NCBI GenBank assembly: GCA_963843805.1
Contig: CAWJLY010000006.1
Coordinates: forward strand, 1 to 64,000
DNA from: Ideonella_A sp963843805
Lineage (GTDB): Bacteria; Pseudomonadota; Gammaproteobacteria; Burkholderiales; Burkholderiaceae_C
Reading direction: 5' to 3'
Length of the DNA stretch: 64,000 bases
The position numbers were made by a program, and so were the translations under genes. The notes below the pieces were generated by a model. The model saw only the letters and a program-made list of their open reading frames with translations. It ran no database searches and was not told where the DNA came from. Within the stretch, counting starts at the first letter, position 1, and each line of letters begins with the position of its first letter. This document shows, in pieces, positions 18,001 to 25,880 of this stretch.

Positions 18001-18764
18001 TGTTTCTGCCCGAAGTCCGGGCAGCAGTGGCGGGTCGGAAGCTGCCAGGCAGTCAGCGGGTCGGCTACAGCGGCGCACGCAAGCGCGTGCTGGTGGTCGA
18101 CAACGAAGAAGTCGACCGCGGGCTGATATGCAGCATGTTGGTGCCGCTCGGCTTCGATGTTCGGCAAGCGGCGTCCGGCTGGGAGTGCCTCGAGGTGCTG
18201 CGCGATTTCAGCCCGGACGCCATCCTGATGGATCTGGCGATGCCAGGTATCGACGGCTGGGAAACGGTTCGGCGTCTGCGCAACGAGCGCTTGAGCGATG
18301 CGCCGCTGGCCATCGTTTCAGCAAACGCCTTCGAGCGTGGCGCCGACAATTCGGCTGGCGTGGCGACCGATGATTTCATCCTCAAACCGGTTCGCAAGAA
18401 TGAACTGCTCGATTGGCTGGGGCGTGCCCTGCACATCGAATGGCGCGAGCAGCGCTTGGTCATGCCCTTGGCTCGAATGAGCGGGCCGGACGTCGGGCCG
18501 GAACGGCAAACCGATGGCTTGTCGATCGTTTTTCCCGCTGCGGCAGAACTCGGGGCGCTGCAGACCGTCATCGACCTCGGTTATTTGCGCGGCATCTTGC
18601 GCCAACTCGACAAGATCGAGGCCGAAGATCGGCGCTGTGTGGCGTTTGTGATGCAGATGCGATCCCTGGCGCGCAATTTCCAGCTTGAAGCGATGAGCGG
18701 GCTTTTGCGGCAGGCGACCGACCGCGTCGATGCAGCCGCCGCAGGCGCAGGATCGCTGCGATGA
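15081..18764 (+). CDS. NCS1-type transporter fused to Cys-rich linker, histidine kinase and receiver
   Basis: A 1227-residue fusion. Residues about 45-545 form an NCS1/cytosine-permease-like transporter (start of domain near DYNSWVARETMEDYALR; about 12 membrane segments). A cytoplasmic cluster of eight cysteines follows (C555, C558, C570, C578, C581, C582, C588, C592), patterned like a zinc-binding fold. Two more membrane segments lie near residues 630-690. The kinase has His746 in ISHELRTPLNSIIGY, the N box NVLGNAVKFTQ, G1 DTGPGIA and G2 GLGLTISKM. A receiver domain has Asp1051 in AILMDLAMPGIDGW. The TTG at 15081 has GGAG 6 bases upstream; ATG at 15168 is an alternative. It probably senses a small nitrogen compound and controls the adjacent urease and urt operons, which is inference from position. 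It overlaps the next gene by ATGA. Confidence 0.88.
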   Translation: MTGTPLAPIGQVTLSSAPAKALDPPLGPAMVHPQGTDAVQRVVKVRRDYNSWVARETMEDYALRFTPRSFRKWSAMRVANTAFGAASFLVLEAVGGTLLVDYGFINAFWAILATGLIIFLAGWPISVYAARHGVDMDLLTRGAGFGYIGSTVTSLIYASFTFIFFALEAAIMAYALELAFDIPPAWGYLLCALVVIPLATHGVTTISRLQVWTQPLWLVMLIVPFVYVFQQHPAVLRDIWAYGGGDAGQPGKPLTAGFDLLKFGAAMTVGVALITQMGEQADYLRFMPEPATRRHTNGRRRIDLRWWSGVMIGGPGWVIPGVLKMLGGALLAFLAIGYSVPLDRAVDPNQMYLVAYGAVFSNYGLAVAATALFVFISQLKINVTNAYAGSLAWSNFFARLTHSHPGRVVWMIFNILIALMLMELNVFQALGKVLGLYSNIAISWMMAVVADLVINKPMGWSPKGIEFKRAHLFDVNPVGVGAMGVASILSIAAYTGVLGELAQAFSALIALVTAFVVSPVLAWATGGRYYIARQPLPEQAVPAGEVGSYKRLTGCVICEREYEHDDMAFCPAYRGSICSLCCSLDARCHDLCKPDARLAVQWRAAAKWLVPGGLWRRLDTELGHYLMLMALAVPALAGLFVAIFHHQRRAMTAGGSLLTREAEAALQMGFVKLFAALLVISAVVAWWLVLKHRSAQVAQEESNRQTHLLVNEIESHRLTDEALQEAKLQAELANGAKSRYITTISHELRTPLNSIIGYAQLLDEDANVPPHRRQAVSVIRRGGEHLLSLIEGTLDLARIESGKLSLDVKPLQWRDLLQQIAHLFELQAAGKGISFRCVTDPNLPEVVRADEKRLRQILINVLGNAVKFTQRGGVVFRVRHAREMATFEIEDTGPGIAASEMAQIFEPFGRGAASGAGGGSGPAGSTGLGLTISKMLTDLMGGEITVHSTPTAAPAAQHPAADAGGAGTVFRIRLFLPEVRAAVAGRKLPGSQRVGYSGARKRVLVVDNEEVDRGLICSMLVPLGFDVRQAASGWECLEVLRDFSPDAILMDLAMPGIDGWETVRRLRNERLSDAPLAIVSANAFERGADNSAGVATDDFILKPVRKNELLDWLGRALHIEWREQRLVMPLARMSGPDVGPERQTDGLSIVFPAAAELGALQTVIDLGYLRGILRQLDKIEAEDRRCVAFVMQMRSLARNFQLEAMSGLLRQATDRVDAAAAGAGSLR

Positions 18765-19768
18765 GCGAGCCGTTGAACCCTGCTTTTTCGGTCGTTGCCG
18801 GTGCAACGGATCCGATCGACCGCAGCAGCGCCGACGTGGTGCTGATCGTCGACGACGTGCCCGATAACCTGTCGGTGCTGCACGACGCACTCGACGAGGC
18901 GGGATTTACCGTGCTGATTGCCACCGATGGCGAGACGGCATTGCAGCGCGCCCAGCAGGCGATGCCCGACATCATCCTGCTCGACGCCATGATGCCCGGC
19001 ATCGATGGCTTCGAAGTGGCGCGGCGACTGAAGGCCAACGAAGATACCGCACACATTCCGATCGTCTTCATGACCGGCCTGACCGAAACCGAACATGTCG
19101 TCAGCGCGTTTGGCGCTGGCGGTGTCGACTACGTGACCAAACCGATCCGCACCCGCGAGGTGCTGGCCCGCATGATGGTGCACATGCAAGGCGCACGGCA
19201 GGCCCGTCACGCCCGAACTGCACTCGACGCCTTCGGTCATGCCAGCCTGGTGGTGCGGGCCAGTGACAGCCGGATCGTCTGGCAGACACCGCTGGCGCGC
19301 GGCATGCTCGAGTCGCATTTTGTGAAGCCTGAACTGCCGCCGGAGGTCGCGACGTGGGTGCGCAGCGAAGGCGAGCGGCGCAGCAACGGCCAACCATCAC
19401 ACCCGCTGGTGTTGTCGTTCGTCGGCACGCTTGCGAACGGCGCGGCCGTTTTGCGACGGCCGCACCGCCTGATCTTCACCTTGCACGAGGCCGATGAAGA
19501 CGAGTGGCTGCTGGTGATGCGCGAAAGTTCGGACCAGGCGGTGATCGACGCAATCGGCAGCACCTTCGGCCTGACCGGTCGCGAAGCCGAAGTCTTGTAC
19601 TGGTTGGCCAAAGGCAAGACCAATCGCGACATCGGCGACATCCTGGGTACCAGCCCGGCGACAGTGAAGAAGCAGCTCGAGCATGTGTATCAGAAGCTCG
19701 GCGTCGAGACGCGAACCGCCGCGGCGTCGCTGGCGATGAGCCGGGTCGGCGCGCTCGGCCAGTCCTGA
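18761..19768 (+). CDS. LuxR-type response regulator, partner of the transporter-kinase
   Basis: A 335-residue regulator. The receiver domain (about residues 25-145) has the acidic pair in VLIVDDVPDN, the phosphoacceptor Asp in IILLDAMMPGIDGF, the Thr in VFMTGLTE and Lys in YVTKPI. A middle region of about 110 residues has no recognised fold. The C-terminal LuxR/FixJ helix-turn-helix reads LTGREAEVLYWLAKGKTNRDIG and TVKKQLEHVYQKLGVETR. It overlaps the fused kinase by 4 bases and precedes urtA by 111 bases. The simplest reading is that the pair controls urtABCDE and perhaps the divergent ureABC. Confidence 0.9.
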   Translation: MSEPLNPAFSVVAGATDPIDRSSADVVLIVDDVPDNLSVLHDALDEAGFTVLIATDGETALQRAQQAMPDIILLDAMMPGIDGFEVARRLKANEDTAHIPIVFMTGLTETEHVVSAFGAGGVDYVTKPIRTREVLARMMVHMQGARQARHARTALDAFGHASLVVRASDSRIVWQTPLARGMLESHFVKPELPPEVATWVRSEGERRSNGQPSHPLVLSFVGTLANGAAVLRRPHRLIFTLHEADEDEWLLVMRESSDQAVIDAIGSTFGLTGREAEVLYWLAKGKTNRDIGDILGTSPATVKKQLEHVYQKLGVETRTAAASLAMSRVGALGQS

Positions 19769-19879
19769 CGACGCGCCATCGCGCTTCTACGCCATCTGTC
19801 GTATTGGGAAATGTGGCGCCGCTCCTTAAGCTTTGCTTGTCCGTCAAACAGCACCAGTCAAGCTTATCAAGGAGCATTC

Positions 19880-21175
19880 ATGAGCCTCAGCCGTCGCACT
19901 TTTACCCATTCGCTCAGCGCTGTCGGCCTTGCCGCCGCAACCCTGTCATTTGCCGGTCTGGCAACTGCCGCCGATACGATCAAGATCGGCGTGCTGCATT
20001 CACTGTCCGGAACCATGGCCATTTCGGAGACGGTCCTGAAGGACGTCGCGTTGATGACGATCGACGAGATCAACGCCAAGGGCGGCGTGATGGGCAAGCA
20101 GCTCGAAGCCGTGATCGTCGACCCGGCATCGAACTGGCCGCTGTTCGCCGAGAAGGCCAAGCAGCTGATCGACCAGGACAAAGTGGCCGTCACCTTCGGT
20201 TGCTGGACCTCCGTATCGCGCAAATCGGTATTGCCGGTTTTCGAAGAGAAAAATTCGCTGTTGTTCTACCCGGTCCAGTACGAGGGCGAAGAGCTCAGCA
20301 AGAACGTGTTCTACACCGGAGCCGCACCCAACCAGCAGGCCATCCCCGCGGTCGAATACCTGATGAGCAAGGACGGCGGCTCGGCCAAGCGCTGGGTGCT
20401 GCTCGGCACCGACTATGTCTATCCGCGCACGACCAACAAGATCCTGCGCGCCTTCCTGAAGTCCAAGGGTGTTGCCGACGCCGACATCATGGAGGAATAC
20501 ACCCCGTTCGGCCACGCCGACTACCAGGGCATCATCGCGAAGATCAAGAAGTTCTCGGCCGAAGGCAAGAAGACGGCCGTCGTCTCGACCATCAACGGTG
20601 ACTCGAACGTGCCGTTCTACAAGGAACTCGGCAACCAGGGTCTGAAGGCAACCGATGTGCCGGTGGTGGCTTTCTCGGTCGGTGAAGAAGAGCTGCGCGG
20701 TGTCGACACCAAGCCGCTGGTCGGCCACCTGGCCGCCTGGAACTACTTCATGAGCGTGAAGAGCCCGGCCAACACGGCATTCATCAAACAGTGGTCCGAC
20801 TATGCCAAGGCGAAGAACATTCCGGGCCACAAGGACAAGCCGCTGACCAACGATCCGATGGAAGCCACCTATATCGGCATCCACATGTGGAAGCAGGCAG
20901 TCGAAAAGGCCAAGTCGACCGATACCGACAAGGTGATTGCAGCAATGGCCGGCCAGACCTTCCAGGCACCCGGCGGCTTCATCTCGACGATGGACAAGGA
21001 AAACCATCACCTGCACAAGCCGGTCTTCATCGGCGAAGTCAAGGCGGATGGCCAGTTCAACGTGGTATGGAAGACCAAGGGCCCGGTGGTCGCCGACCCG
21101 TGGAGCGACTACATCCCCGAGAACAAGGGCAAGAAGAACGTTGTCGACAAGAAGTCGACCGTCGCCTCCAAGTAA
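19880..21175 (+). CDS. urtA: Urea ABC transporter substrate-binding protein UrtA
   Basis: A 431-residue periplasmic binding protein of the branched-chain amino acid/amide type. It begins MSLSRRTFTHSLSAVG, a twin-arginine-like signal sequence with cleavage likely after LATAA. Mature family features include IKIGVLHSLSGTMAISE, FGCWTSVSRKSVLPVFE and PVQYEGEE, the last typical of UrtA. ATG at 19880 follows AAGGAG at 19869-19874. It heads the urtABCDE operon. The 111-base upstream gap should hold the operon promoter; I could not fix its -35/-10 boxes. Confidence 0.95.
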   Translation: MSLSRRTFTHSLSAVGLAAATLSFAGLATAADTIKIGVLHSLSGTMAISETVLKDVALMTIDEINAKGGVMGKQLEAVIVDPASNWPLFAEKAKQLIDQDKVAVTFGCWTSVSRKSVLPVFEEKNSLLFYPVQYEGEELSKNVFYTGAAPNQQAIPAVEYLMSKDGGSAKRWVLLGTDYVYPRTTNKILRAFLKSKGVADADIMEEYTPFGHADYQGIIAKIKKFSAEGKKTAVVSTINGDSNVPFYKELGNQGLKATDVPVVAFSVGEEELRGVDTKPLVGHLAAWNYFMSVKSPANTAFIKQWSDYAKAKNIPGHKDKPLTNDPMEATYIGIHMWKQAVEKAKSTDTDKVIAAMAGQTFQAPGGFISTMDKENHHLHKPVFIGEVKADGQFNVVWKTKGPVVADPWSDYIPENKGKKNVVDKKSTVASK

Positions 21176-21197
21176 GTCGCGCAATCGGACGGTTTGC

Positions 21198-21219
21198 GGC
21201 GGGACCTTCGGGTCCCGCC
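21198..21219 (+). promoter_or_regulatory. Strong hairpin with UUCG loop between urtA and urtB
   Basis: The sequence ggcgggacc (21198-21206), ttcg, ggtcccgcc (21211-21219) forms a perfect 9-bp stem closed by a C(UUCG)G tetraloop, an exceptionally stable RNA hairpin. It lies 22 bases after the urtA stop and lacks a following U run, so full intrinsic termination is not expected. Such hairpins after the binding-protein gene of an ABC operon usually protect the upstream mRNA and give excess binding protein. That role is inference here. Confidence 0.65.
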
Positions 21220-21267
21220 ATTCACTGACCTTCCAGCGATTGACCCGAACCTCGACCGGAAAACGTC

Positions 21268-22881
21268 TTGCAGACCATTCGCAATGCGAACCCGCTGGCC
21301 ATCCTGCGCGGACTGTTGCTGGCGCTGAGTTTCGCCATGTCCGGCTCGCCCGCATTGGCGCTGAGCACCGATGAGGTTCGCGCGATGGCCGTCGGCGACA
21401 GCGAGGAGCGCATCGCGGCGATCAACAAGGCCGCCATCGGTGGCGACCCCAAGGCACAGGCCTTCTTCCAGGCCATGCTCGACAACGAGGTGCAGGTCGC
21501 CGGCGACGAGGTCTATGTCGTGCGCGGCGGCAAGGCGGTCGATGCCGCCAGCGGGCTTGCAAAGCCGCTACCGGCGCAAGCTGACGACATCATCAACAAC
21601 AACCGGATCCGCGGCGAGCTGAAAGCCGCACTGGCTGCGCTGAAGCTGATGTCGGCCGACCGCGGGCAGCGTGAAGAGGCCGTCAAGGCGCTGCAGGAAG
21701 CGCCCGACGAATCGCGCCTGCCGCTGCTCGACAAAGCGCTGGAAGTAGAGACCGATCCGAAGCTGAAGTCGCAGATTGCCTTGTTGCGCGCCGCCATCAT
21801 GGTCAGCTCGCCGGATCGAGGCCGGCGCCTGAAAGCGGCCATCGTGCTGGCCGAGAGCACCGAGCCGGCAACCAAGGCCCTGTTGATCGAACGCCTGGCT
21901 GCCGGCGCCGAAACCGACCCCGAGGTGCGTGCGGAATTGAAGTCGGCCCTGTCCAGCCTGGAAACCCGTCTCGCGTTCGGCGAAAGCCTGGGCGTGGTCT
22001 TTACCGGGATCAGCCTCGGATCGATCCTCGTCCTGGTTGCGCTGGGGCTGGCGATCACCTACGGCCTGATGGGCGTCATCAACATGGCGCACGGCGAGCT
22101 GATGATGATCGGCGCCTACGCAACCTACGTGGTGCAGAACGTCTTTCGCGCCTGGCTGCCGGCTTATTTCGACGCTTATGTGCTGGTCGCGATCCCGATG
22201 AGTTTTCTGGCCGCTGCGGCGGTTGGTGCCATTCTCGAGCGGGGCGTGATCCGCTGGTTGTACGGCCGGCCGCTGGAGACGCTGTTGGCGACCTGGGGCA
22301 TCAGCCTGGTGCTGATGCAGACCGTTCGCTCGTTGTTCGGGGCGCAGAACGTACCGGTCGAAAACCCGCGCTGGTTGTCCGGCGGGGTCGAGGTTCTGAG
22401 CAACCTGACGCTGCCGTACAACCGGATCGCGATCATTGTTTTTGCGGTGCTGGTTTTTGCTGGCTTGAGTTTCATGGTTTCGCGCACGCGGCTCGGTCTG
22501 TTCGTTCGTGGCGTGACGCAAAACCGCAAGATGGCGGCTTGCATGGGCGTCAATACGGCACGTGTCGACACCTACGCGTTTGCGCTTGGGTCGGGTATTG
22601 CCGGGCTGGCCGGCTGCGCGTTGTCGCAGGTTGGCAATGTCGGCCCCGATCTGGGCCAGGGCTATATCGTCGATTCGTTCATGGTGGTGGTGCTGGGTGG
22701 TGTCGGTCAGTTGATCGGCACGGTGTATGCGGCGCTCGGTTTGGGTGTCATCAACAAGCTGCTCGAAGGCTGGGCCGGTGCCGTTCTGGCCAAGATCTTC
22801 GTGCTGGTGCTGATCGTTGTCTTCATCCAGAAGCGGCCACAAGGGCTGTTCGCGATGAAGGGCCGCAGCGCCGAGGCCTGA
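21268..22881 (+). CDS. urtB: Urea ABC transporter permease UrtB
   Basis: A 537-residue LivH-family permease with the long N-terminal extension typical of UrtB. A signal-like segment (LLLALSFAMSGSPALA) precedes a helical extracytoplasmic domain (about residues 35-235) with HEAT-like repeats, then about eight membrane segments starting near FTGISLGSILVLVALGLAITYGLMG. The INMAHGELMMIGAYATY motif is conserved. The start is TTG at 21268, 92 bases after urtA and downstream of the UUCG hairpin. Confidence 0.93.
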   Translation: MQTIRNANPLAILRGLLLALSFAMSGSPALALSTDEVRAMAVGDSEERIAAINKAAIGGDPKAQAFFQAMLDNEVQVAGDEVYVVRGGKAVDAASGLAKPLPAQADDIINNNRIRGELKAALAALKLMSADRGQREEAVKALQEAPDESRLPLLDKALEVETDPKLKSQIALLRAAIMVSSPDRGRRLKAAIVLAESTEPATKALLIERLAAGAETDPEVRAELKSALSSLETRLAFGESLGVVFTGISLGSILVLVALGLAITYGLMGVINMAHGELMMIGAYATYVVQNVFRAWLPAYFDAYVLVAIPMSFLAAAAVGAILERGVIRWLYGRPLETLLATWGISLVLMQTVRSLFGAQNVPVENPRWLSGGVEVLSNLTLPYNRIAIIVFAVLVFAGLSFMVSRTRLGLFVRGVTQNRKMAACMGVNTARVDTYAFALGSGIAGLAGCALSQVGNVGPDLGQGYIVDSFMVVVLGGVGQLIGTVYAALGLGVINKLLEGWAGAVLAKIFVLVLIVVFIQKRPQGLFAMKGRSAEA

Positions 22882-22924
22882 TGAGCGACATGCCTGACAT
22901 TCTTCTCCTGACGAAAGCCGACTC

Positions 22925-24094
22925 ATGAGTGCGGTCCTTCCCGGACGCGGTATCGACTTGCCCCGCAACGGTGTGCCGGCAGCCCCGCTCGCCGAGCCGG
23001 TGCAAACGCGTCTGCTCAGCCTGCGTGGCTGGGCTGGCGTGATCGGGGCCTTGCTGGCGGTGGTTGTGCTGGCGCCATTGCTCAACCTGGTGGTTGCCGA
23101 CGGCAGCGCCTTGCACCTGAGCGACTATGCCGTGCTGCTGGTCGGCAAGATGATGTGTTACGCAATGGTCGCGCTGGCCATCGATCTGATCTGGGGCTAT
23201 ACCGGCATCCTGTCGCTGGGCCACGGCGTGTTCTTTGCGCTCGGCGGCTATGTGATGGGCATGTACCTGATGCGCCAGATCGGTCGCGACGGCAACTACA
23301 AGAGCGATCTGCCTGATTTCATGGTCTTTCTCGATTGGAAAGAGCTGCCGTGGAGCTGGGCGCTCAGCGACTCGTTCGTGGCCACCCTGTTGATGGTGGT
23401 GCTGGTGCCCGGTCTGCTGGCATTCGTGTTCGGCTTCTTCGCCTTCCGATCGCGAATCAAGGGCGTCTATTTTTCGATCATCACGCAGGCGGTGACGTTT
23501 GCGACGATGCTGCTGTTCTTCCGCAACGAGACCGGCTTCGGCGGCAACAACGGCTTCACCGATTTCAAGCGGATTCTCGGCACGCCGATCGCCACGCCGT
23601 CGATGCGGATGACGCTGTTTGTCATCACGGGGCTGACGCTGATCGGGTTTTTCCTGTTCGCACGCTGGCTGGTTCGCAGCAAGTTCGGCCGCGTGCTGCA
23701 GGCCATTCGCGATGCCGAAAGCCGGGTCATGTTCACCGGCTACGACCCGCTGCGCTACAAGTTGGCGATCTGGGTCATCTCGGCAGTGATGTGCGGCATC
23801 GCCGGTGCCTTGTATGTGCCGCAGGTGGGCATCATCAACCCGAGTGAGATGTCGCCGGCGGCCAGCATTGAAATGGCGATCTGGGCGGCGGTCGGCGGGC
23901 GCGGCACCCTGATCGGCCCGATCATCGGCGCGTTCTTTGTCAACGGCGCAAAAAGCGTGCTGACCCAGCAGGTACCCGAGTTCTGGCTTTATTTTCTGGG
24001 GGGCTTGTTCATCTGCGTCACGCTGTTCCTGCCGAACGGCATCGTCGGGCTGATCGCCAGGTTCAAGCGCAGCAAGACGGAGGAGCGCGCATGA
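22925..24094 (+). CDS. urtC: Urea ABC transporter permease UrtC
   Basis: A 389-residue LivM-family permease with about ten membrane segments. Conserved LivM features are DLIWGYTGILSLGHGVFFALGGY and LRYKLAIWVISAVMCGIAGALYVPQVGIINP. It pairs with UrtB to form the membrane channel. ATG at 22925 lies 43 bases after urtB, and the stop overlaps the urtD start (ATGA at 24091). Confidence 0.94.
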   Translation: MSAVLPGRGIDLPRNGVPAAPLAEPVQTRLLSLRGWAGVIGALLAVVVLAPLLNLVVADGSALHLSDYAVLLVGKMMCYAMVALAIDLIWGYTGILSLGHGVFFALGGYVMGMYLMRQIGRDGNYKSDLPDFMVFLDWKELPWSWALSDSFVATLLMVVLVPGLLAFVFGFFAFRSRIKGVYFSIITQAVTFATMLLFFRNETGFGGNNGFTDFKRILGTPIATPSMRMTLFVITGLTLIGFFLFARWLVRSKFGRVLQAIRDAESRVMFTGYDPLRYKLAIWVISAVMCGIAGALYVPQVGIINPSEMSPAASIEMAIWAAVGGRGTLIGPIIGAFFVNGAKSVLTQQVPEFWLYFLGGLFICVTLFLPNGIVGLIARFKRSKTEERA

Positions 24095-24978
24095 CGCCCG
24101 ATCTCATGCAGGCTGGGGCGACCCGGTTGCGCCAGTCGGCCGAGCAGGCTCTGCAGCGCGACAGCTCCGGCGACCGCGGCGCTTCCTACGGACGAGTCCA
24201 CCAGGCCGGTGAACTCGACCTGACCCATGGCGCCATCCTTTACCTCGACGACATCACCGTCAGCTTCGACGGCTTCAAGGCGCTCAACGCGCTGAGCCTG
24301 AGCATCAGCGCCGGCGAGCTGCGCTGCATCATCGGGCCCAACGGCGCCGGCAAGACAACGATGATGGACGTGATCACCGGCAAGACCAGACCCGACGCCG
24401 GCAAGGCGCATTTTGGATCGACGATCGATTTGCTGCGGCTGCGCGAGAACGAGATTGCATCGATCGGCATCGGCCGCAAATTCCAGAAGCCGACGGTTTT
24501 CGAGCAATTGTCGGTGTTCGAGAACCTCGAACTGGCGCTGAAGGCCGATCGCGGCGTTCGCGCGTCGATGATGTTTCGCCTGAATGGCGAGCAGCTCGAC
24601 CGCATCGGGTCGATGCTGAGCCTGATCCATCTGAAAGACAGCGCCCAGCGCACCGCCGGGCTGCTGTCGCACGGCCAGAAACAGTGGCTGGAAATCGGCA
24701 TGCTGTTGATGCAGGACCCGAAGCTGCTGCTGCTTGACGAACCGGTTGCCGGCATGACCGACGAAGAAACCGAACGGACCGCCGAGTTGTTTCTGTCGCT
24801 CGAGGGCAGCCACTCGCTGGTTGTCGTCGAACACGACATGAAATTCATCGGTGAGCTGACGCAGGACAACCCGGCGAAGAAGGTGACCGTGCTGCACGAA
24901 GGCAGCGTGCTCGCCGAAGGCAGCCTGGCCGCGGTGCAGGCCAATGACAAGGTCGTGGAGGTCTATCTTGGCCGGTGA
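24091..24978 (+). CDS. urtD: Urea ABC transporter ATP-binding protein UrtD
   Basis: A 295-residue LivG-type ATPase. Walker A is GPNGAGKTTMMD, the ABC signature is the degenerate LSHGQKQWLEIGM usual for UrtD, Walker B is LLLLDEPVAGMT, and the switch His is in VVVEHDMKFI. The first 45 residues before YLDDITVSFDGFKALN are an extension without a recognised domain. ATG at 24091 is coupled to the urtC stop. Confidence 0.94.
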   Translation: MTPDLMQAGATRLRQSAEQALQRDSSGDRGASYGRVHQAGELDLTHGAILYLDDITVSFDGFKALNALSLSISAGELRCIIGPNGAGKTTMMDVITGKTRPDAGKAHFGSTIDLLRLRENEIASIGIGRKFQKPTVFEQLSVFENLELALKADRGVRASMMFRLNGEQLDRIGSMLSLIHLKDSAQRTAGLLSHGQKQWLEIGMLLMQDPKLLLLDEPVAGMTDEETERTAELFLSLEGSHSLVVVEHDMKFIGELTQDNPAKKVTVLHEGSVLAEGSLAAVQANDKVVEVYLGR

Positions 24979-25010
24979 ATTTCCTGTCGACGCACCCCGC
25001 TGCCGACGCC

Positions 25011-25042
25011 TTCCGCCACTGGGGGAAGGCTGGGATGGGGGC
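25011..25042 (+). repeat. GC-rich repeat copy B1 between urtD and urtE
   Basis: The segment contains ctgggggaaggctgggatgg followed by gggc, preceded by ttccgcca and by gacgcc just outside. It matches the core of the repeat inside ureC (cgctgggggaagggccggga, then atgggggc) in the same relative order. Its palindrome is imperfect (ttccgcca rather than ttcccccg). With copy B2 at 25078-25115 it forms an inverted pair. Confidence 0.75.
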
Positions 25043-25077
25043 TCTGCGCGAAGCGCCGATCATCTGCCGTCGGCGCT

Positions 25078-25115
25078 GCCCCCACCCCAGCCCTCCCCCA
25101 GCGGGGGAGGGGGCA
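25078..25115 (-). repeat. GC-rich repeat copy B2 upstream of urtE
   Basis: On the minus strand this reads ctccccctcccccg-type palindrome followed by ctgggggagggctggggtgg and gggc, the same core as B1 and the ureC copy. The stem ccctccccc (25091-25099 region) pairs with gggggaggg around agc. B1 and B2 are inverted, so transcripts through here can fold into one long imperfect hairpin ending 15 bases before the urtE start codon. Confidence 0.75.
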
Positions 25116-25130
25116 GACGGAGCTGACGCT

Positions 25131-25823
25131 GTGATCAAGGTGGAAGGCATCAATCAGTATTACGGCGGTTCGCACATCTTGCGCAACCTCAGCTTCGACG
25201 CTGCGCTCGGTGAAGTGACCGTGATTCTCGGCCGCAACGGCGTCGGCAAGACCAGTCTGCTGAAGAGTCTGATGGGTGTCGTGCCGGTAAAGACTGGCAG
25301 CATCCACCTCGATGGCGACGAAGTGACACGCGACGTTTCATACGAGCGGGTCCGCAAGGGCATGGGTTATGTGCCACAAGGCCGCGAGATCTTCGGTCGC
25401 CTGACGGTCGATGAAAACTTGCGCATGGGACTGGCCTACAAGTCAGGCAGCACGCCGATACCGGCCGAGCTGTTCGAGTTGTTTCCGGTGCTCAAGCAGA
25501 TGATCAACCGGCGCGGCGGCGATCTGTCGGGCGGCCAGCAACAGCAACTGGCGATTGCGCGTGCGCTGGCCGCCGGCCCGAAGTTGCTGATCCTCGATGA
25601 ACCGACCGAGGGCATCCAGCCCAGCATCATCAAGGACATCGGCCGGGTGATCCGCATGCTGGCCGACCGCAAGACGATGGCCATCGTCCTGGTCGAGCAG
25701 TACTACGACTTTGCTGCCGAACTGGCCGACCAGTACATCGTGATGGAGCGCGGCGAGATCATCAAGCGGGGTCGTGGCAAGGATATGGAAGCGGACGGGG
25801 TACGGGGGTTGATGTCGATTTGA
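25131..25823 (+). CDS. urtE: Urea ABC transporter ATP-binding protein UrtE
   Basis: A 230-residue LivF-type ATPase. Walker A is GRNGVGKTSLLKSL, the signature LSGGQQQQLAIARALA, Walker B LLILDEPTEGIQPSI, and the switch His is replaced by Gln in VLVEQYYDF, as usual for LivF/UrtE. GTG at 25131 is chosen because family members begin close to VEGINQYYGGSHIL. The frame is open back to 24975, but that extension runs through the two repeat copies and is not conserved sequence. It ends the urt operon and is convergent with the EamA gene. Confidence 0.93.
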   Translation: MIKVEGINQYYGGSHILRNLSFDAALGEVTVILGRNGVGKTSLLKSLMGVVPVKTGSIHLDGDEVTRDVSYERVRKGMGYVPQGREIFGRLTVDENLRMGLAYKSGSTPIPAELFELFPVLKQMINRRGGDLSGGQQQQLAIARALAAGPKLLILDEPTEGIQPSIIKDIGRVIRMLADRKTMAIVLVEQYYDFAAELADQYIVMERGEIIKRGRGKDMEADGVRGLMSI

Positions 25824-25880
25824 GGAGGGTTGCCTTGCATTGTCTCGGACCGCGGATTCCCGCCGGCCCAGGCCCTGACT

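Noticed and set aside
19815..19840. Sigma-54 promoter before urtA (tggcgc ... ttaagc)
   Set aside because: The GG and GC elements are spaced 13 rather than 10 bases apart, so it does not fit the -24/-12 pattern.
24975..25130. N-terminal extension of UrtE from ATG 24975
   Set aside because: The extension is made of the two repeat copies; UrtE proteins start at the equivalent of 25131.
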